Of a DNA stretch of 64,000 bases, positions 9,047 to 18,595 are shown in pieces. Numbering within the stretch: the first letter of the stretch is position 1; every line of letters begins with the position of its first letter. This stretch comes from CAVWSM01 sp963798505 (GTDB lineage Bacteria; Actinomycetota; Actinomycetes; Jiangellales; Jiangellaceae). The notes beneath the pieces are model-generated. The model was not told where the DNA came from, made no database searches, and was given only the letters and a program-made list of their open reading frames with translations. A program made the position numbers and the translations under genes. Location: contig CAWCTX010000015.1 in assembly GCA_963798505.1 (NCBI GenBank), forward strand, positions 1 to 64,000, given 5' to 3'.

Positions 9047-10028
9047 GTGCGGGCAGCGGTCACCACCTCGTATGGGCCGCCGGGTGTGGTGCGCGTGTGT
9101 GACGTGGACGTGCCATCGGTGACCGATGATGGGTTGTTGGTTCGGGTTCGGGCGACGACGGTGAATCGCACGGATTGTGGGTACCGGGCGGCCCGGCCGT
9201 TTTTCATCCGGCTGTTCAGTGGGCTGATCCGGCCGCGGGCGGCGGTGCTGGGTACCGAGTTCGCCGGGGTCGTCGAGGATCTGGGTCCGCGGGTGACGTC
9301 GTTCGCCGTTGGCGATCGCGTCTTCGGCTACGTCGAGGGTTCCTTCGGCGTGCATGCGCAGTACGCGTCGGTTCCCGCGAGCGGTTTGGTGGCCACGATT
9401 CCGGAGGGTTTGACGTTCGAGCAGGCCGCCGCGAGCACCGAAGGCGCGCATTACGCGCTGTCGGCGTTCAGGCGGGCGAAGGTCCGCCGGGGCCACGATG
9501 TGCTGGTCAACGGCGCGACCGGGGCGATTGGCTCGGCGGCAGTCCAGCTGTTGAGGAACATTGGCGCCAACGTGACCGCCGTCTGCGCCGCCGAACACGT
9601 GGAGCTGGTCCGCGCCCTGGGCGCCGACCGAGTGATCGACTACACCGTCGGAGGACTTCACCCGGGACACCCGCAGCTATGACCTGGTCCTGGACGCAGT
9701 GGGAAACAGCTCGTTCGGCCGGTGCCGGCGGCTCCTGAAACCAGATGGCGTGTATGTCTCGTCCGACCTGGGACCACTGTCGCAGAACCCTCTGTTGGCG
9801 CTGATCACTCCGTTGTTCCGCGGGAAGACGGTGGTGTTCCCTATCCCCATCGAAGACCGGCAGATGATCGCCACGATTAGGGAGCTGCTCCAGTCCGGCG
9901 CGTTCAGACCGGTCATCGACCGGCGTTACACGCTAGAACAGATCGTGCCTGCCTACACCTACGTTGAGACCGGGCAGAAGATCGGCAATGTGCTCATCAG
10001 CATCGATTCCGCCGAGCAGCCTGACTGA
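9047..10028 (+). CDS. Medium-chain (MDR) NAD(P)H:quinone oxidoreductase-like protein, one frameshift
   Basis: The likely GTG start at 9047 gives VRAAVTTSYGPPGVVRVCDV; a TTG 21 bases upstream is possible. The N-terminal GroES-like domain has LGTEFAGVVEDLGPRV and FAVGDRVFGY. The Rossmann part has VLVNGATGAIGSAAVQLL, a dinucleotide-binding loop. Near 9650 the frame breaks. Removing one G from GTCGGAGGAC restores VEDFTRDTRSYDLVLDAVGN and a normal C-terminus to ISIDSAEQPD (about 326 aa). The classical structural-zinc cysteines are absent, as in quinone-oxidoreductase-type members, which reduce quinones or enones with NADPH. The indel may be a sequence error. Confidence 0.75.
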
Positions 10029-10251
10029 TCGCGCTTGTCGGGGAACCGGACAAGACAAGCACCAACCCACCCCGTGATCACCAAAGCGGCCCGATGACCC
10101 GCCGGCGCCAGCAAAGTCAGCCACGGCTCGGTCCGCGGCATGAGTGTGCGTTGCGTGGCCGGACGCATGGGGCGGCACGCATGGTCAACTTCGCCTTCGG
10201 ATCAGGCTCGTCGCTGATGGGCAATGTCGGCGATGGTGTGTGCAAAATCGA

Positions 10252-11187
10252 TCATCCGGGGTTATCCGCCGTTTGGGTTGCACGGACGACGTCCAGGATC
10301 GCGTTGGTCACGAGGGTGGGGTTCGCCTCCTCGACGGCGTGGCCCGTGTGCACCACCAGCTGCTTGGCTCGCGGGCTGATGACGAGCCAACCCCGTTGGT
10401 CCTCGACGTTAGAGGTCATTCCTTGGCGCTCCGATTCGAACTCTGCCGCCGCAATCTCCTCGGGTGAGTACTCGTTGCTGATAACGGTCACGGGGATGTC
10501 GCCGACTCGCTGGCGAGCGGACCACGCATCCTTCTCGACCTGGAGGTAGTCGCGCTTTTCGATGTTGACCGGCGAGTCCCAGCGAGTGTCTTGAACGACC
10601 GGAGCAGGCGGGTCGACGAACGGGGAGGGCACCTCGACGAACACCATGCCCGCGACCTGCCGGGGGTGGGCGAACGCGTAGCCCGCGGTGATGTAGCCCC
10701 CTCCGGAAGTCCCGACCAGGACGTAGGGACCGGGGATCTCCGCAGCGGTGATCACTTGCTCCAGGTCCGCGACCAGCTCCGGCAGCCCTCGCGGCCCGGG
10801 AGCCGGGTCGCTCTTCCCGAGGTTCGCCCGGTCATACACGCATGTGCGGGTGACCTCGGCCAACGACGGGACTGCGAATGCGTACGAAGCGCTGGTGTCT
10901 TCGTCGCCGCCCTCAAGGATGACAGTCGGTGACCCGGCGCCAGCGCATCGGACATAGATCCTGCGACCGCCGGCGATGTCAAGGAGACCATCGACATCGC
11001 CCTCGGCTGCTGGTGTCGCCGATGTCGATCCCGCCGGCGCTGCTGCGGCCGGCGGCTCAGCCTGCTGGTCGGAACAGCCAGATAAGCAGACACACGCCAG
11101 GATCACCAGAACCAGGAGACCAAACCCCCGGTGCCGCCTGACCAGACACCCCCGTCTTGACCCAACGCGCTCAACCGCAACGACCAT
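10252..11187 (-). CDS. Lipoprotein alpha/beta hydrolase
   Basis: The chosen ATG at 11187 makes 311 aa and opens with a basic stretch, a hydrophobic core and the lipobox L-S-G-C38, so the protein is probably lipid-anchored outside the cytoplasmic membrane. The hydrolase core follows: a strand at ~86-94 (SPTVILEGG), CVYDRANLGKSDP, the nucleophile elbow G159-T-S161-G-G, and a C-terminal His283 in TGHAVEEANP. This is the usual alpha/beta-hydrolase order. The substrate is unknown; esters, lactones or epoxides are all possible. It converges on the MDR gene. An extension to 11391 exists but lacks a better start and would bury the signal peptide. Confidence 0.8.
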   Translation of the reverse strand: MVVAVERVGSRRGCLVRRHRGFGLLVLVILACVCLSGCSDQQAEPPAAAAPAGSTSATPAAEGDVDGLLDIAGGRRIYVRCAGAGSPTVILEGGDEDTSASYAFAVPSLAEVTRTCVYDRANLGKSDPAPGPRGLPELVADLEQVITAAEIPGPYVLVGTSGGGYITAGYAFAHPRQVAGMVFVEVPSPFVDPPAPVVQDTRWDSPVNIEKRDYLQVEKDAWSARQRVGDIPVTVISNEYSPEEIAAAEFESERQGMTSNVEDQRGWLVISPRAKQLVVHTGHAVEEANPTLVTNAILDVVRATQTADNPG

Positions 11188-11731
11188 CGTCGTCTCCAAC
11201 CACGACGGGGCCGCGCGGCGCGGCCGATTCTCACGATGTTCCTCCCTCCCTCCATGTTTCCGGTTCATCACTACCAACCCCAGCGCGATCACTAACGCTG
11301 AGTAACCCCACGCAACGACCACGCGCCGCTTCAAATCGCGGCCCCCGGCACACACGTTCGCGGACTGACGGGCTGAGCAGCGTTGGGACACTGAGTCCTT
11401 CTAGGTGGGACGCGCGCATTGGCGCTGGGGACAGAGACATCCGGTCGGCTTGCTCCAGACGCTCGCACATCGGCAAGATCGCGCTCGGCGGCAGATCCGG
11501 GCCAGGACAACCCAGCAGCCGGTCCTCTTTCTTGAGAACGATCGGGCCGGTGTCACTTGACGCAGCTGCGCCGGCGTGGTCGAGCCTGACGGATAGACGG
11601 GCCGCGTGCACGAAGCGCTCACAGGGCTTGGTCAAGGACTGTTGAGGCGCGGGTTCTCCTGACGAGTGCGCCTGACTAGCCTCGGTTGGAGGGACGCTCA
11701 CTCTCTCCACACACACCAAGGGAGGCGCGCC
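11188..11731. other. Intergenic region between divergent genes
   Basis: About 540 bases upstream of both the hydrolase and the ABM-like gene. No real gene was recognised. A partial match to the GC-rich repeat (CGGCAGATCCGGGC) lies near 11494. GGAGG at 11721-11725 is the ribosome site of the next gene. Confidence 0.45.
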
Positions 11732-12340
11732 ATGTTTGTCCAGGTCATCCAGGGCAGGACCTCGCAGCCGGAGGCTCTCGCCGAGGCATTCGACCGCTGG
11801 AAGGCGGACTTGTCGCCCGGTGCCACCGGCTGGCTCGGCTCGACCGCCGGGGTCACGGAGGACGGCAGGTTCATCGCGGTAGCTCGTTTCGAGACCGAGG
11901 AGGCGGCCATGGTCAACAGCGCGCGCCCGGAACAGGACGCGTGGTGGGCAGAGACCGCGAAGCTGCTCGAGGGCGAGGCCACCTTCCGCAATAGCACCGA
12001 CGTCGACGTCGACGTGCACGGCGACCCCGACCAGGCTGGCTTCGTGCAGGTCATGCAGGGCCGCGGCAGCGACCCCGAGCGCGCGAAACAGCTGATGGCC
12101 CAGGATGCCGACAAGTGGGCGGAGTTCCGACCCGACGTGATCGGCAGCGTCGCGATCGGCCATGACGAGGGTGCCTACACGATGTTTATGTACTTCACGT
12201 CCGAGGCCGAGGCCCGCGAGGGCGAGCGCAAGGAGCCTCCGCCGGAGTTGCGGGCCCAGCTGGAGGAGATGAACAAGCTGAGCATCGACGAACCGGAATT
12301 CTTCGACCTCATGCAGCTGATTCTCAGCTCGCCGGACTGA
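11732..12340 (+). CDS. Protein with two tandem ABM-like (dimeric alpha/beta barrel) domains
   Basis: 202 aa from the ATG at 11732, preceded by GGAGG. An internal duplication is visible: MFVQVIQGRTSQPEAL opens the first half and GFVQVMQGRGSDPERAK opens the second (around residue 98). Each is followed by a helix and strands typical of antibiotic-biosynthesis-monooxygenase-like barrels (first half GWLGSTAGVTEDGRFIAVA, second half VIGSVAIGHDEGAYTMFM). A single chain would form an intramolecular barrel dimer. Small ABM-fold proteins include heme-degrading and quinone-forming monooxygenases, but many are uncharacterised, and no heme-ligand motif is evident here. No operon partner is apparent. Confidence 0.65.
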   Translation: MFVQVIQGRTSQPEALAEAFDRWKADLSPGATGWLGSTAGVTEDGRFIAVARFETEEAAMVNSARPEQDAWWAETAKLLEGEATFRNSTDVDVDVHGDPDQAGFVQVMQGRGSDPERAKQLMAQDADKWAEFRPDVIGSVAIGHDEGAYTMFMYFTSEAEAREGERKEPPPELRAQLEEMNKLSIDEPEFFDLMQLILSSPD

Positions 12341-12734
12341 GCGGGCATCGACCCAGCGAGGACCCGTCAGAGCCCACGGGGAACATGGAGGGTGATCTGG
12401 GGTGAGGCCATTCGGACGGGACGAGGGTCACCCAACGCATCGGCCTCTGGCGCCGCGGTGTCGGTGCGAGCCAGTTTGCCGTCTCCGTTCTAACGGCAGA
12501 TCCGGGCGAGCGTAGCCGCCCTCCACGCGGCAAAGCGGAAAGTTGATCAAGCCCGCGATTGGGGCCAGCACGGTCCTGTCGTCATGGAAGTGAGGCGCCT
12601 AGTGCAGCGGCTCGTCTGACCGCAGCTGGAGGGGCACGGCCCATGGTCCACCGTCGCAGACTTGTCGGAGAGAGGGTCTAACGTGCGGCAGGTTCAAAGC
12701 TTCCGGTACTCATGTGGAGGGGACGGACGATCCC
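12341..12734. other. Intergenic region containing a repeat copy
   Basis: About 390 bases with no gene-like frame. It contains the 39-bp repeat copy at 12494-12532. GAGGGGAC just before 12735 serves the next gene. Confidence 0.5.
12494..12532. repeat. GC-rich intergenic repeat, copy A
   Basis: 39 bp beginning CGGCAGATCCGGGCGAGCGT and ending GCCGCCCTCCACGCGGCA. It differs from the copy at 13565-13603 at only two positions. The central GGGCG/CGCCC arms can pair. Confidence 0.75.
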
Positions 12735-13379
12735 ATGGCGGGTTACTCAGTTGCGCATCTGGACGATATCGACGAATTCAGCGACGCAGGCTGTCACTAT
12801 CGGCCGATCCGACACCACCTGGGCATTACGGCGTTCGGAGTGACCGCTTGGACGGCCCATACCGCGGGCGACCTCGTCATCAACAAGCACGACGAGGACG
12901 ACCCCACAGCAGACCAGGAGCTGTTTCTCGTGCTGCGCGGCCACGCCGTGTTCGAGGTTGACGGGGACCGGGTCGACGCGCCGGCCGGAACTCTCGTGTT
13001 CGCCCCTCCCCGCACCACGCGAACGGCCTACGCTAAGCAGGACGGGACGACCATCATCGCGCTGGAGGGCACGCCGGGAAAGGCGTACGAGGCCCGCGGC
13101 TGGGAACTGTGGGCTCCGCTCGCCCCCCTGTATCAGGCGGGCGAGTACGCCGAGGTCGCCGACCGTCTGGGCGCCGTGGTCGCAGCCGATCCGCAGTACC
13201 CCATGTTGTTCTTCAACCTCGCTTGCTGCGAGAGCCTCTGCGGCCGAACGAGTGACGCGCTCGATCATCTCCGGCACGCCATCGAGATGTCGGAGGAGTT
13301 TCGCGCTTCCGCAAAGGCGGACTCCGACCTCGATCCGATCCGCGACGAACCCGCGTTCAAGCAACTGATCAACGACTAA
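12735..13379 (+). CDS. Cupin domain protein with C-terminal TPR-like segment
   Basis: 214 aa from ATG 12735; a GTG seven codons upstream overlaps the ribosome site. Residues ~35-115 form a cupin barrel: QELFLVLRGHAVFEVDGD and APAGTLVFAPPRTTRTAYA. The usual metal-binding His pair is reduced, with a Gln-Glu in the first motif. Residues ~125-214 are helical (PLYQAGEYAEVADRLGAVVA; YPMLFFNLACCESLCGRTSDAL) and match the TPR-type tail found in this cupin subfamily. The role is probably small-molecule binding, with no known reaction. It appears to be a single-gene unit. Confidence 0.75.
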   Translation: MAGYSVAHLDDIDEFSDAGCHYRPIRHHLGITAFGVTAWTAHTAGDLVINKHDEDDPTADQELFLVLRGHAVFEVDGDRVDAPAGTLVFAPPRTTRTAYAKQDGTTIIALEGTPGKAYEARGWELWAPLAPLYQAGEYAEVADRLGAVVAADPQYPMLFFNLACCESLCGRTSDALDHLRHAIEMSEEFRASAKADSDLDPIRDEPAFKQLIND

Positions 13380-13564
13380 GCCTGGAGACGATCGAAGTCA
13401 TCAACGGCCTCGCGAACAATCCGGACGAGGTCAGCGTCGTCGTCCCGGATGGCGCCCCGCCGGGCCGTGGGACGATACGGATGTGGCTCCCCTCGGGACG
13501 CGGGGGCATTCTCGTGAGCCTCAGTTGAAGTCGTTCCCGCGGAAACGCTCCTGTGTCCGGCCCG

Positions 13565-13603
13565 CGGCAGATCCGGGCGAGCGTGGCCGCCCTCCATGCG
13601 GCA
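13565..13603. repeat. GC-rich intergenic repeat, copy B
   Basis: 37 of 39 bases match copy A at 12494-12532 (A/G and C/T changes). It lies in the 267-base gap between the cupin-TPR gene and vapC. Confidence 0.75.
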
Positions 13604-13646
13604 GACCCGGTTGGGCAGCGATCGCCGGTTGGAACGCTGCACTGGT

Positions 13647-14069
13647 CTAGGCAACCGTGCCGGGTGGGACGATCCAACGCGTGGGTTGGCCAGTTATCTC
13701 GGCGATGGTCTCGAAGTCGTGGTCGTAGTGCACGACGATGGCGCCGTTCAACTCTGCGGTGGCGGCGATCAACAGATCAGGCACGCCCGGGCCTCGATGC
13801 TGACCGCACTTCGCCAGCTCTCGTTGAACCGTGCGGGCGCGGTTGGTCACCGCGAGGGTGATCGGCAACTCCTGGTACAGCCCGCGCCGGTCGGCGGCGA
13901 CCGAGTCGTACTCTGCGACGTTGCGGGCGCTGTAGCCGATCTCCAAGTCGATGATCGGATTGGTGGCCAGCACACCCGCCTCGTCAAGCTGCTCGAGTGC
14001 CGCCTGCACCGTCGGGTGACGGCCAACCCTGGCAAGTGCGCTCTTGTCGATCAGGTAGACGTCGGTCAC
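13647..14069 (-). CDS. vapC: VapC-type PIN-domain toxin
   Basis: 140 aa from a GTG at 14069. PIN-domain acidic residues are in place: D8 (YLIDKSAL), E43 (IDLEIGYSA), D98 (VPDLLIAATA) and D116/D118 (VHYDHDFETIA). The length is normal for VapC. PIN toxins are Mg2+-dependent RNases that cut tRNA or rRNA and are held inactive by their antitoxin. The start overlaps the stop of the upstream antitoxin gene by four bases (GTGA), so the two are translationally coupled. All catalytic positions are intact, so the toxin should be functional. Confidence 0.88.
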   Translation of the reverse strand: MTDVYLIDKSALARVGRHPTVQAALEQLDEAGVLATNPIIDLEIGYSARNVAEYDSVAADRRGLYQELPITLAVTNRARTVQRELAKCGQHRGPGVPDLLIAATAELNGAIVVHYDHDFETIAEITGQPTRWIVPPGTVA

Positions 14070-14275
14070 TGCCAGGAGCCGGCCATCACGTCGTCGTCGG
14101 CCAGATCCGGCCCGCCGGCGCTGTTGGCCAGCCGCCGCCGCCGCTCGGCCCGGCGCTCGGCCTCAGTGACCGCAGCCTGGAGCGCCGCGTGCACGGTGTC
14201 CTTCTTCGTCTTGGTGCCCAGCACCTGAGCCGCCTTGTCGGTCAACTCGGGGTCGAGATCGATCACGGTCTTCAC
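14066..14275 (-). CDS. vapB: VapB-type antitoxin
   Basis: 69 aa from the GTG at 14275, which is preceded by GGAGG at suitable spacing; an in-frame ATG further upstream would place the operator inside the gene. MKTVIDLDPELTDKAAQVLG followed by KKDTVHAALQAAV is the ribbon-helix-helix pattern of the 'type II toxin-antitoxin system VapB' family. A charged tail (RRAERRRRLANS...) wraps the toxin in relatives. It would bind VapC and repress its own promoter at the palindrome at 14289-14309. Confidence 0.85.
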   Translation of the reverse strand: MKTVIDLDPELTDKAAQVLGTKTKKDTVHAALQAAVTEAERRAERRRRLANSAGGPDLADDDVMAGSWQ

Positions 14276-14288
14276 CCCACCACCTCCT

Positions 14289-14309
14289 CGTATATCCACT
14301 GTATATACG
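14289..14309. promoter_or_regulatory. Probable VapBC operator (perfect inverted repeat)
   Basis: CGTATAT, 7 bases, then ATATACG: perfect 7-bp arms in an A/T-rich patch just upstream of the vapB ribosome site. Its position and symmetry fit a self-regulated toxin-antitoxin operator overlapping a -10 region. Confidence 0.7.
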
Positions 14310-14575
14310 CATGGCGGAAAGGCGGAAGGAACACGCGCGTGGGCGGGCAATATGTCCGAAAGATCACGCGCATATCCCGGATGATCGCGCATCCGCTCAT
14401 CGGCAGATCCCGTAACAGACGACCGTTGCCGGATCGCACGTCAGGGCTGGCTCGCGTCGCCGATCCCGATCGGCGGGGCTGAGGTCTGCCGTGGTCGCTC
14501 AGTGCGGCCCGGCGACGCGGCCTGCAGCCACGGCGGCCGGTGAGTCTGCTCCCACCAGGCCGCCCAATGGGGCCG
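14310..14575. other. Gap between vapB operator and the protease A terminator
   Basis: About 270 bases. No gene or repeat was recognised beyond the flanking operator and hairpin. Confidence 0.4.
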
Positions 14576-14608
14576 AGGCCCGCGGCGGTCGTACGCTGCC
14601 GCGGGCCT
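14576..14608 (-). terminator. Hairpin terminator downstream of S8 protease A
   Basis: AGGCCCGCGGC, an 11-nt loop, then GCCGCGGGCCT: perfect 11-bp arms beginning about 18 bases after the protease stop on the minus strand. There is no T-run, as is common for actinobacterial terminators. Confidence 0.65.
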
Positions 14609-14625
14609 GCCCGGAGTTGCCTCTG

Positions 14626-17600
14626 CTAGCGCGTGTTGATGCCGAACGCGCGGGTGATCTCCTGCTGGATGCGGTTCCCGTCGCTGTCCCAGGCTTCCAC
14701 CTTGATGGAGATTTCCTGCTGACGGTGTGGCAGCACGGGGAACGGCGTCCAGTAGTTGCCCGCGCCACCACTCTTCAGGACGAGCGCCGGGATCCACTTC
14801 TGGCCATCGTCGATCGAGAACCAGACCTTCAGCCGCTCGACCTTTGCCGCGGTCGCCCCATCCTGGTGCCGGACCTGGAACTTGATCGGGCTCACGCCAG
14901 GTCGGTCCAGCACGTTCCTCAGGTTGAGCGGTACGTCGTAGTCGACGTGCAGCAGCGGCAACACCGTCTGGGCTGTGCCCTCGGGTTCCGGGCTTTGCAC
15001 CGTCCACGCGGTCTTGGTCGCGGTCGAACGTTGCGACCAGTCGTGGTTCGACGTCGTCGTGGTGTCCATCTCGAGCCGGAGCTCATGGTCACCGGGGGCG
15101 ACGTTGAACGTGCCCGATCCCTTTGCCTGTGAGGCAATCAGCGTGCCGTCCTGGTAGAGCCTGAAGGCCGTCTGCAGGCCAACGAACGGGTTGACCGGAT
15201 TGAATGCGTTCGTGTACGCGACATGCGTCGGATCGGCGTCCGTGAACTCGGTCAGGTTGGTCCGCACTGAGGTACTCGTGCGCGCCGTCCGCGTCGTGAA
15301 GGTCGGCAGCGGGATTCTGCCATTGACGACGAACGTCGGGTGGAAGGGCCCACGGAACCAGCTCGACTCGGTGTCCTCGCCGGGGGTGTAGTCCGTCCAC
15401 TGCCCCTGGACGCCACCGACCAACGCGCCGGGCCCGGACGGGAACTGCCGCACCGCCCTCAGCACCAGCGAGTCGCTGACCGCACGCGTATGGCTCTCGC
15501 GCTCCAGCGGCCCGGTGAACGCGTGCAGGACTCCGAAGGCCAGCGGGACCCACGGCCGCACGAAGAACCGGATCTCGTCGAACGCCGCCTGCGGCGTGTT
15601 CGTCGCCACCTCACTGTGGTCGCGGGAGAACTCGGTCTCGAGCGCCTTCTCGTCGATCACGTACGTCAGGTCGTCGGGGATGCGGCCGGTCTCGACGTAG
15701 TCGGCGTCGATAACGACCGGCCCGTTGAAGCGGAGGACCGGGTCGACCAGAACCTGACGGTGGAAGAACTCGAACGTGCCGGTGGTCACCGGCTCGGTCT
15801 CCGCGGCGAACAGCTCATAAGGCTGGGCCGACTGGAATATGGCGCCGCCGACGAGTCGCCCCTGCGCATCCCACTGTCCCCAGCCGATGTTCTGCTCCAC
15901 GGGTGCGACGTTGTGCGTCCGAACGTCCACAGTGATGGGATCGGCCGTACGACCGTCGAACTCGAGCGTGGTGTCAGCGGTAACGTCGATCTCGGTGTCT
16001 CCGACGAAAGCCAATGGGCAGCCTGCGCCGAGGCAGTCTCGAAGTGCCGCGACAGCGGTGTACTTGCCAGGCGGCACCCGCACCGTGGCGACGCCGTTGA
16101 CGAAGTTCGCGGCCGGCATCAGGATCTGCTCCTGGTCAAGGCTCCGAATGGTGATCCCCGAGAACGACGTTCGCCGCGGCGCCCCTTCGGGTGGTGCCGA
16201 TAATCGTGATGTCGTACAGCTCTGGTTCCTTGTAGAGCCCTATCGGCGTCCGTACGACCGTGTCGGCGCTCGTCGCAGTGACATAGCCGCCATAGATCGC
16301 CGGCGTCCCGACGGTGAGATCGACCGTCACCGTGACGGAGGCGCTGCCGCCGGCTGGCACCGTGACAGTGGTGGTGTCGAGGGCCAGCATCCCGTCCGTC
16401 GCGGGCACGCCCTGCTGAGTTTCGAGGTCCGCGACGAGGCTGAGGGTCACGTCCGCGTCGGTCGGATTGTCGTACGTAATGGTCTTGCTCGCCGACCCTG
16501 ACTGCGGGTATTCGAACTTGCCGAAGCTCAGTGAACCTGTAGCGGAGGTGACCTCCTGCGTCGTTGCTCGCACCAGGTCGATCCGACCGCCGCCCTGCTT
16601 GAAAACGTCGAAGTCACCCGGCTTACCTGTCGAGCTGAGCACACCCTTTACCCGCTGCGCGGACCAGTCGGGGTGTTGCTGCAACAGGATCGCTGCCGCG
16701 CCGGACACGTGTGGCGTTGCCATGGAGGTCCCATTGGCGGATGTGTAGTTGTCGTCGACCGGCGTACCCATCGTCGTGCCGGCGGCGCGGGCGGCGACGA
16801 TCGCAACCCCGGGTGCGGTGACATCTGGCTTGATCGCGTAGTCGCCGACTCGCGGACCGCGGCCGGAGAAAGCCGCGAGCGCCTCGGTCTTGCTCACCGC
16901 GCCGACGGTGAGCGCAGAGTCGGAGGCGCCAGGCGTGGTGACGGTCCGGTCACCAGGACCGTTGTTGCCGGAGGCGATGACGAACAGCGTGCCGGACTGC
17001 TCGGTGAGCTGATCGACCGCCTGGCTTGCCGGGTCGGTGCCGTCCGTGAACACACCGTTGAAGCCGAGGCTCATGTTCACGATGTCGGCGCCGCTGGCCG
17101 CTGCCCACTCCATGCCGGCGATCATCGAGCTGAGGCGTTCCGGTCCCGTTGTTGCCGAGCACCTTGCCGACGAGGAGATCGGCCCCAGGGGCTACGCCCT
17201 TGTACTTACCTCCGGAGGCTGCGCCGCTGCCGGCGACGGTGGACGCGACATGCGTGCCATGGCCGTGGCCGTCCTGGACCGCCTGGCCGGCGATGAAACT
17301 CTGGCTGGCTACGATCCGCGAGGCGATGTCGGCGTGGTTCAGGTCCGCGCCGGTGTCGAGAACCGCGACCTTCACGCCCGTCCCGTCGTATCCCGCGGCC
17401 CACGCCTCCGGCGCACCGATCTGCGGCACGCTCTGATCGAGCGCGGCATGAACCGGCTCGTCGAGCCAGACCTTCTGCACGCCGGCCAGCGGCCCCGCGG
17501 CTGCCCGAGCTGTGACCGGTCCGGCAGTGCGTACGGACTCCCACCACGTGTCGCTCGGCTCCACCGTCGTCGCAACTGCGCTGATGCTCGCCAGCAATTC

Positions 17601-18092
17601 GGGCGACTCCGTGCCTGGGTCGGGGCTGGTGGCCTCGGCGGCAGCCTGCTGATCGCGCATGTAGTCGACGATGACCGGCACGCCGGCGTCGTAGTCGGCC
17701 TCAACCAGCTTGGTGACGTTGAACAGCTCACGGTCCAGCACGCCCGACGCGATCAGCGGTTGCGCGTCGTCGGGGATGAGGTAGGTGTAGTCGCCTTCAA
17801 TGGTCTGCCCGAAGATCGGCACATGTCCGTCGGCACGATCCGAGGCTGTCACGGTCACCGCCATCCGGCCGCCCGCCCTGGCAACGACATCGAGGACGTC
17901 GCCGGTGACAAGGGTGATGCGGGAAGCGTCCGACGCGGGCGTGGTAGTCGGTGTTGAGGACGGCGCAGTCGCCGTGTCTGGCTGTGTGGTCGCGGTGGCC
18001 GCGGCAAGCGGGCCAGTGAGCGTCAAGGCGACGACTAGAGCGGCCCCCTTGGCGGTTGCCGAGAGCCGCGTCGGCCCATGCGGTGCTTTCAT
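14626..18092 (-). CDS. Large secreted S8 (subtilisin) serine protease A, two frameshifts
   Basis: The start at 18092 (GGAGG six bases before) gives MKAPHGPTRLSATAKG and a signal peptide ending near AAATATT. A propeptide-like region follows (ITLVTGDVLDVVARAGG). The catalytic Asp is in VKVAVLDTGADLNH, His in GHGHGTHVAST, Asn in LFVIASGNNGPG and Ser in NGTSMATPHVSG. Beta-sandwich C-terminal domains end in QQEITRAFGINTR, about 1,150 aa in all. Frame breaks occur near 17145 (inside the catalytic domain) and at the C4 run 16156-16159; deleting one base there restores VLGITIRSLDQEQ. It closely parallels protease B, its divergent neighbour. If the indels are real the gene is dead. Homopolymer context makes sequence error likely for the second. 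Confidence 0.8.
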
Positions 18093-18229
18093 CGGGATCC
18101 TCCAGCGAAGGTCAAGCTCGCAAGCGAGTGGGTGGAGGCTATTGACCCGGCACACGGGACGGCCACAACAATGCGCTGGCGAGATATTCGACTTGGCGAC
18201 AATGCGCCAGCCGACGGGACGGAGCTGAA

Positions 18230-18481
18230 GTGTCTGACACTGTTGCCGACGCCATCACGGACCTGTGCAGTCGAGTTGGTGTCGACGCTCGACTGGTCAC
18301 GGTCATCAGCGACGAGGACGTCACCTGGCCGGATGCCAGCCTGGGTTGCCCAGAGCCCGGCCTGATGTACGCCCAGGTCTTGACCGAAGGCAAGCGGATT
18401 GTGCTCGAGGTTGGCGGTCGCCGCTACAAATACCACTCAGGAGCAGGCGGGCCGTTCCTGTGTGAGGGCCCCGCGCGCTGA
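18230..18481 (+). CDS. Conserved small protein of unknown function
   Basis: 83 aa from a GTG at 18230 with GGAG just before it. The conserved-looking core is WPDASLGCPEPGLMYAQVL, then GKRIVLEVGGRRYKYHSG, then GGPFLCEG. I recognise this as a recurrent small actinobacterial protein type, but no function is known to me. Two cysteines could pair. No signal peptide is visible. It sits in the gap between the divergent proteases A and B, oriented with B and about 115 bases upstream of it. A role linked to the proteases is possible but unproven. Confidence 0.65.
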   Translation: MSDTVADAITDLCSRVGVDARLVTVISDEDVTWPDASLGCPEPGLMYAQVLTEGKRIVLEVGGRRYKYHSGAGGPFLCEGPAR

Positions 18482-18595
18482 CTCGATCCGATTGGATACT
18501 GCTGGCGATGGCTTCCAGTGGCGAATCGTCGCCATGGCCAATCTTCGCCAGCGCCTTCTCTTCAATCCCGCCCTTCAGGTCAGTAGACCCCTGCC

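Noticed and set aside
11231..12163. 310-codon minus-strand frame opposite the ABM-like gene
   Set aside because: No similarity. The plus strand has a duplicated domain with a good ribosome site.
13376..13677. Two overlapping ~100-codon minus-strand frames after the cupin-TPR gene
   Set aside because: Composed mostly of Arg/Pro/Gly, includes the intergenic repeat, and has no recognisable motif or ribosome site.
14441..15007. 188-codon minus-strand frame near the end of protease A
   Set aside because: It crosses the protease terminator hairpin and the protease's 3' end in another frame; Gly/Arg/Pro-rich noise.
16156..16159. Programmed ribosomal frameshifting as the reason for the broken proteases and regulators
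   Set aside because: No slippery heptamer with a downstream pseudoknot was seen. The break sites differ between genes and lie mostly in short homopolymers, which fits errors or mutations better.
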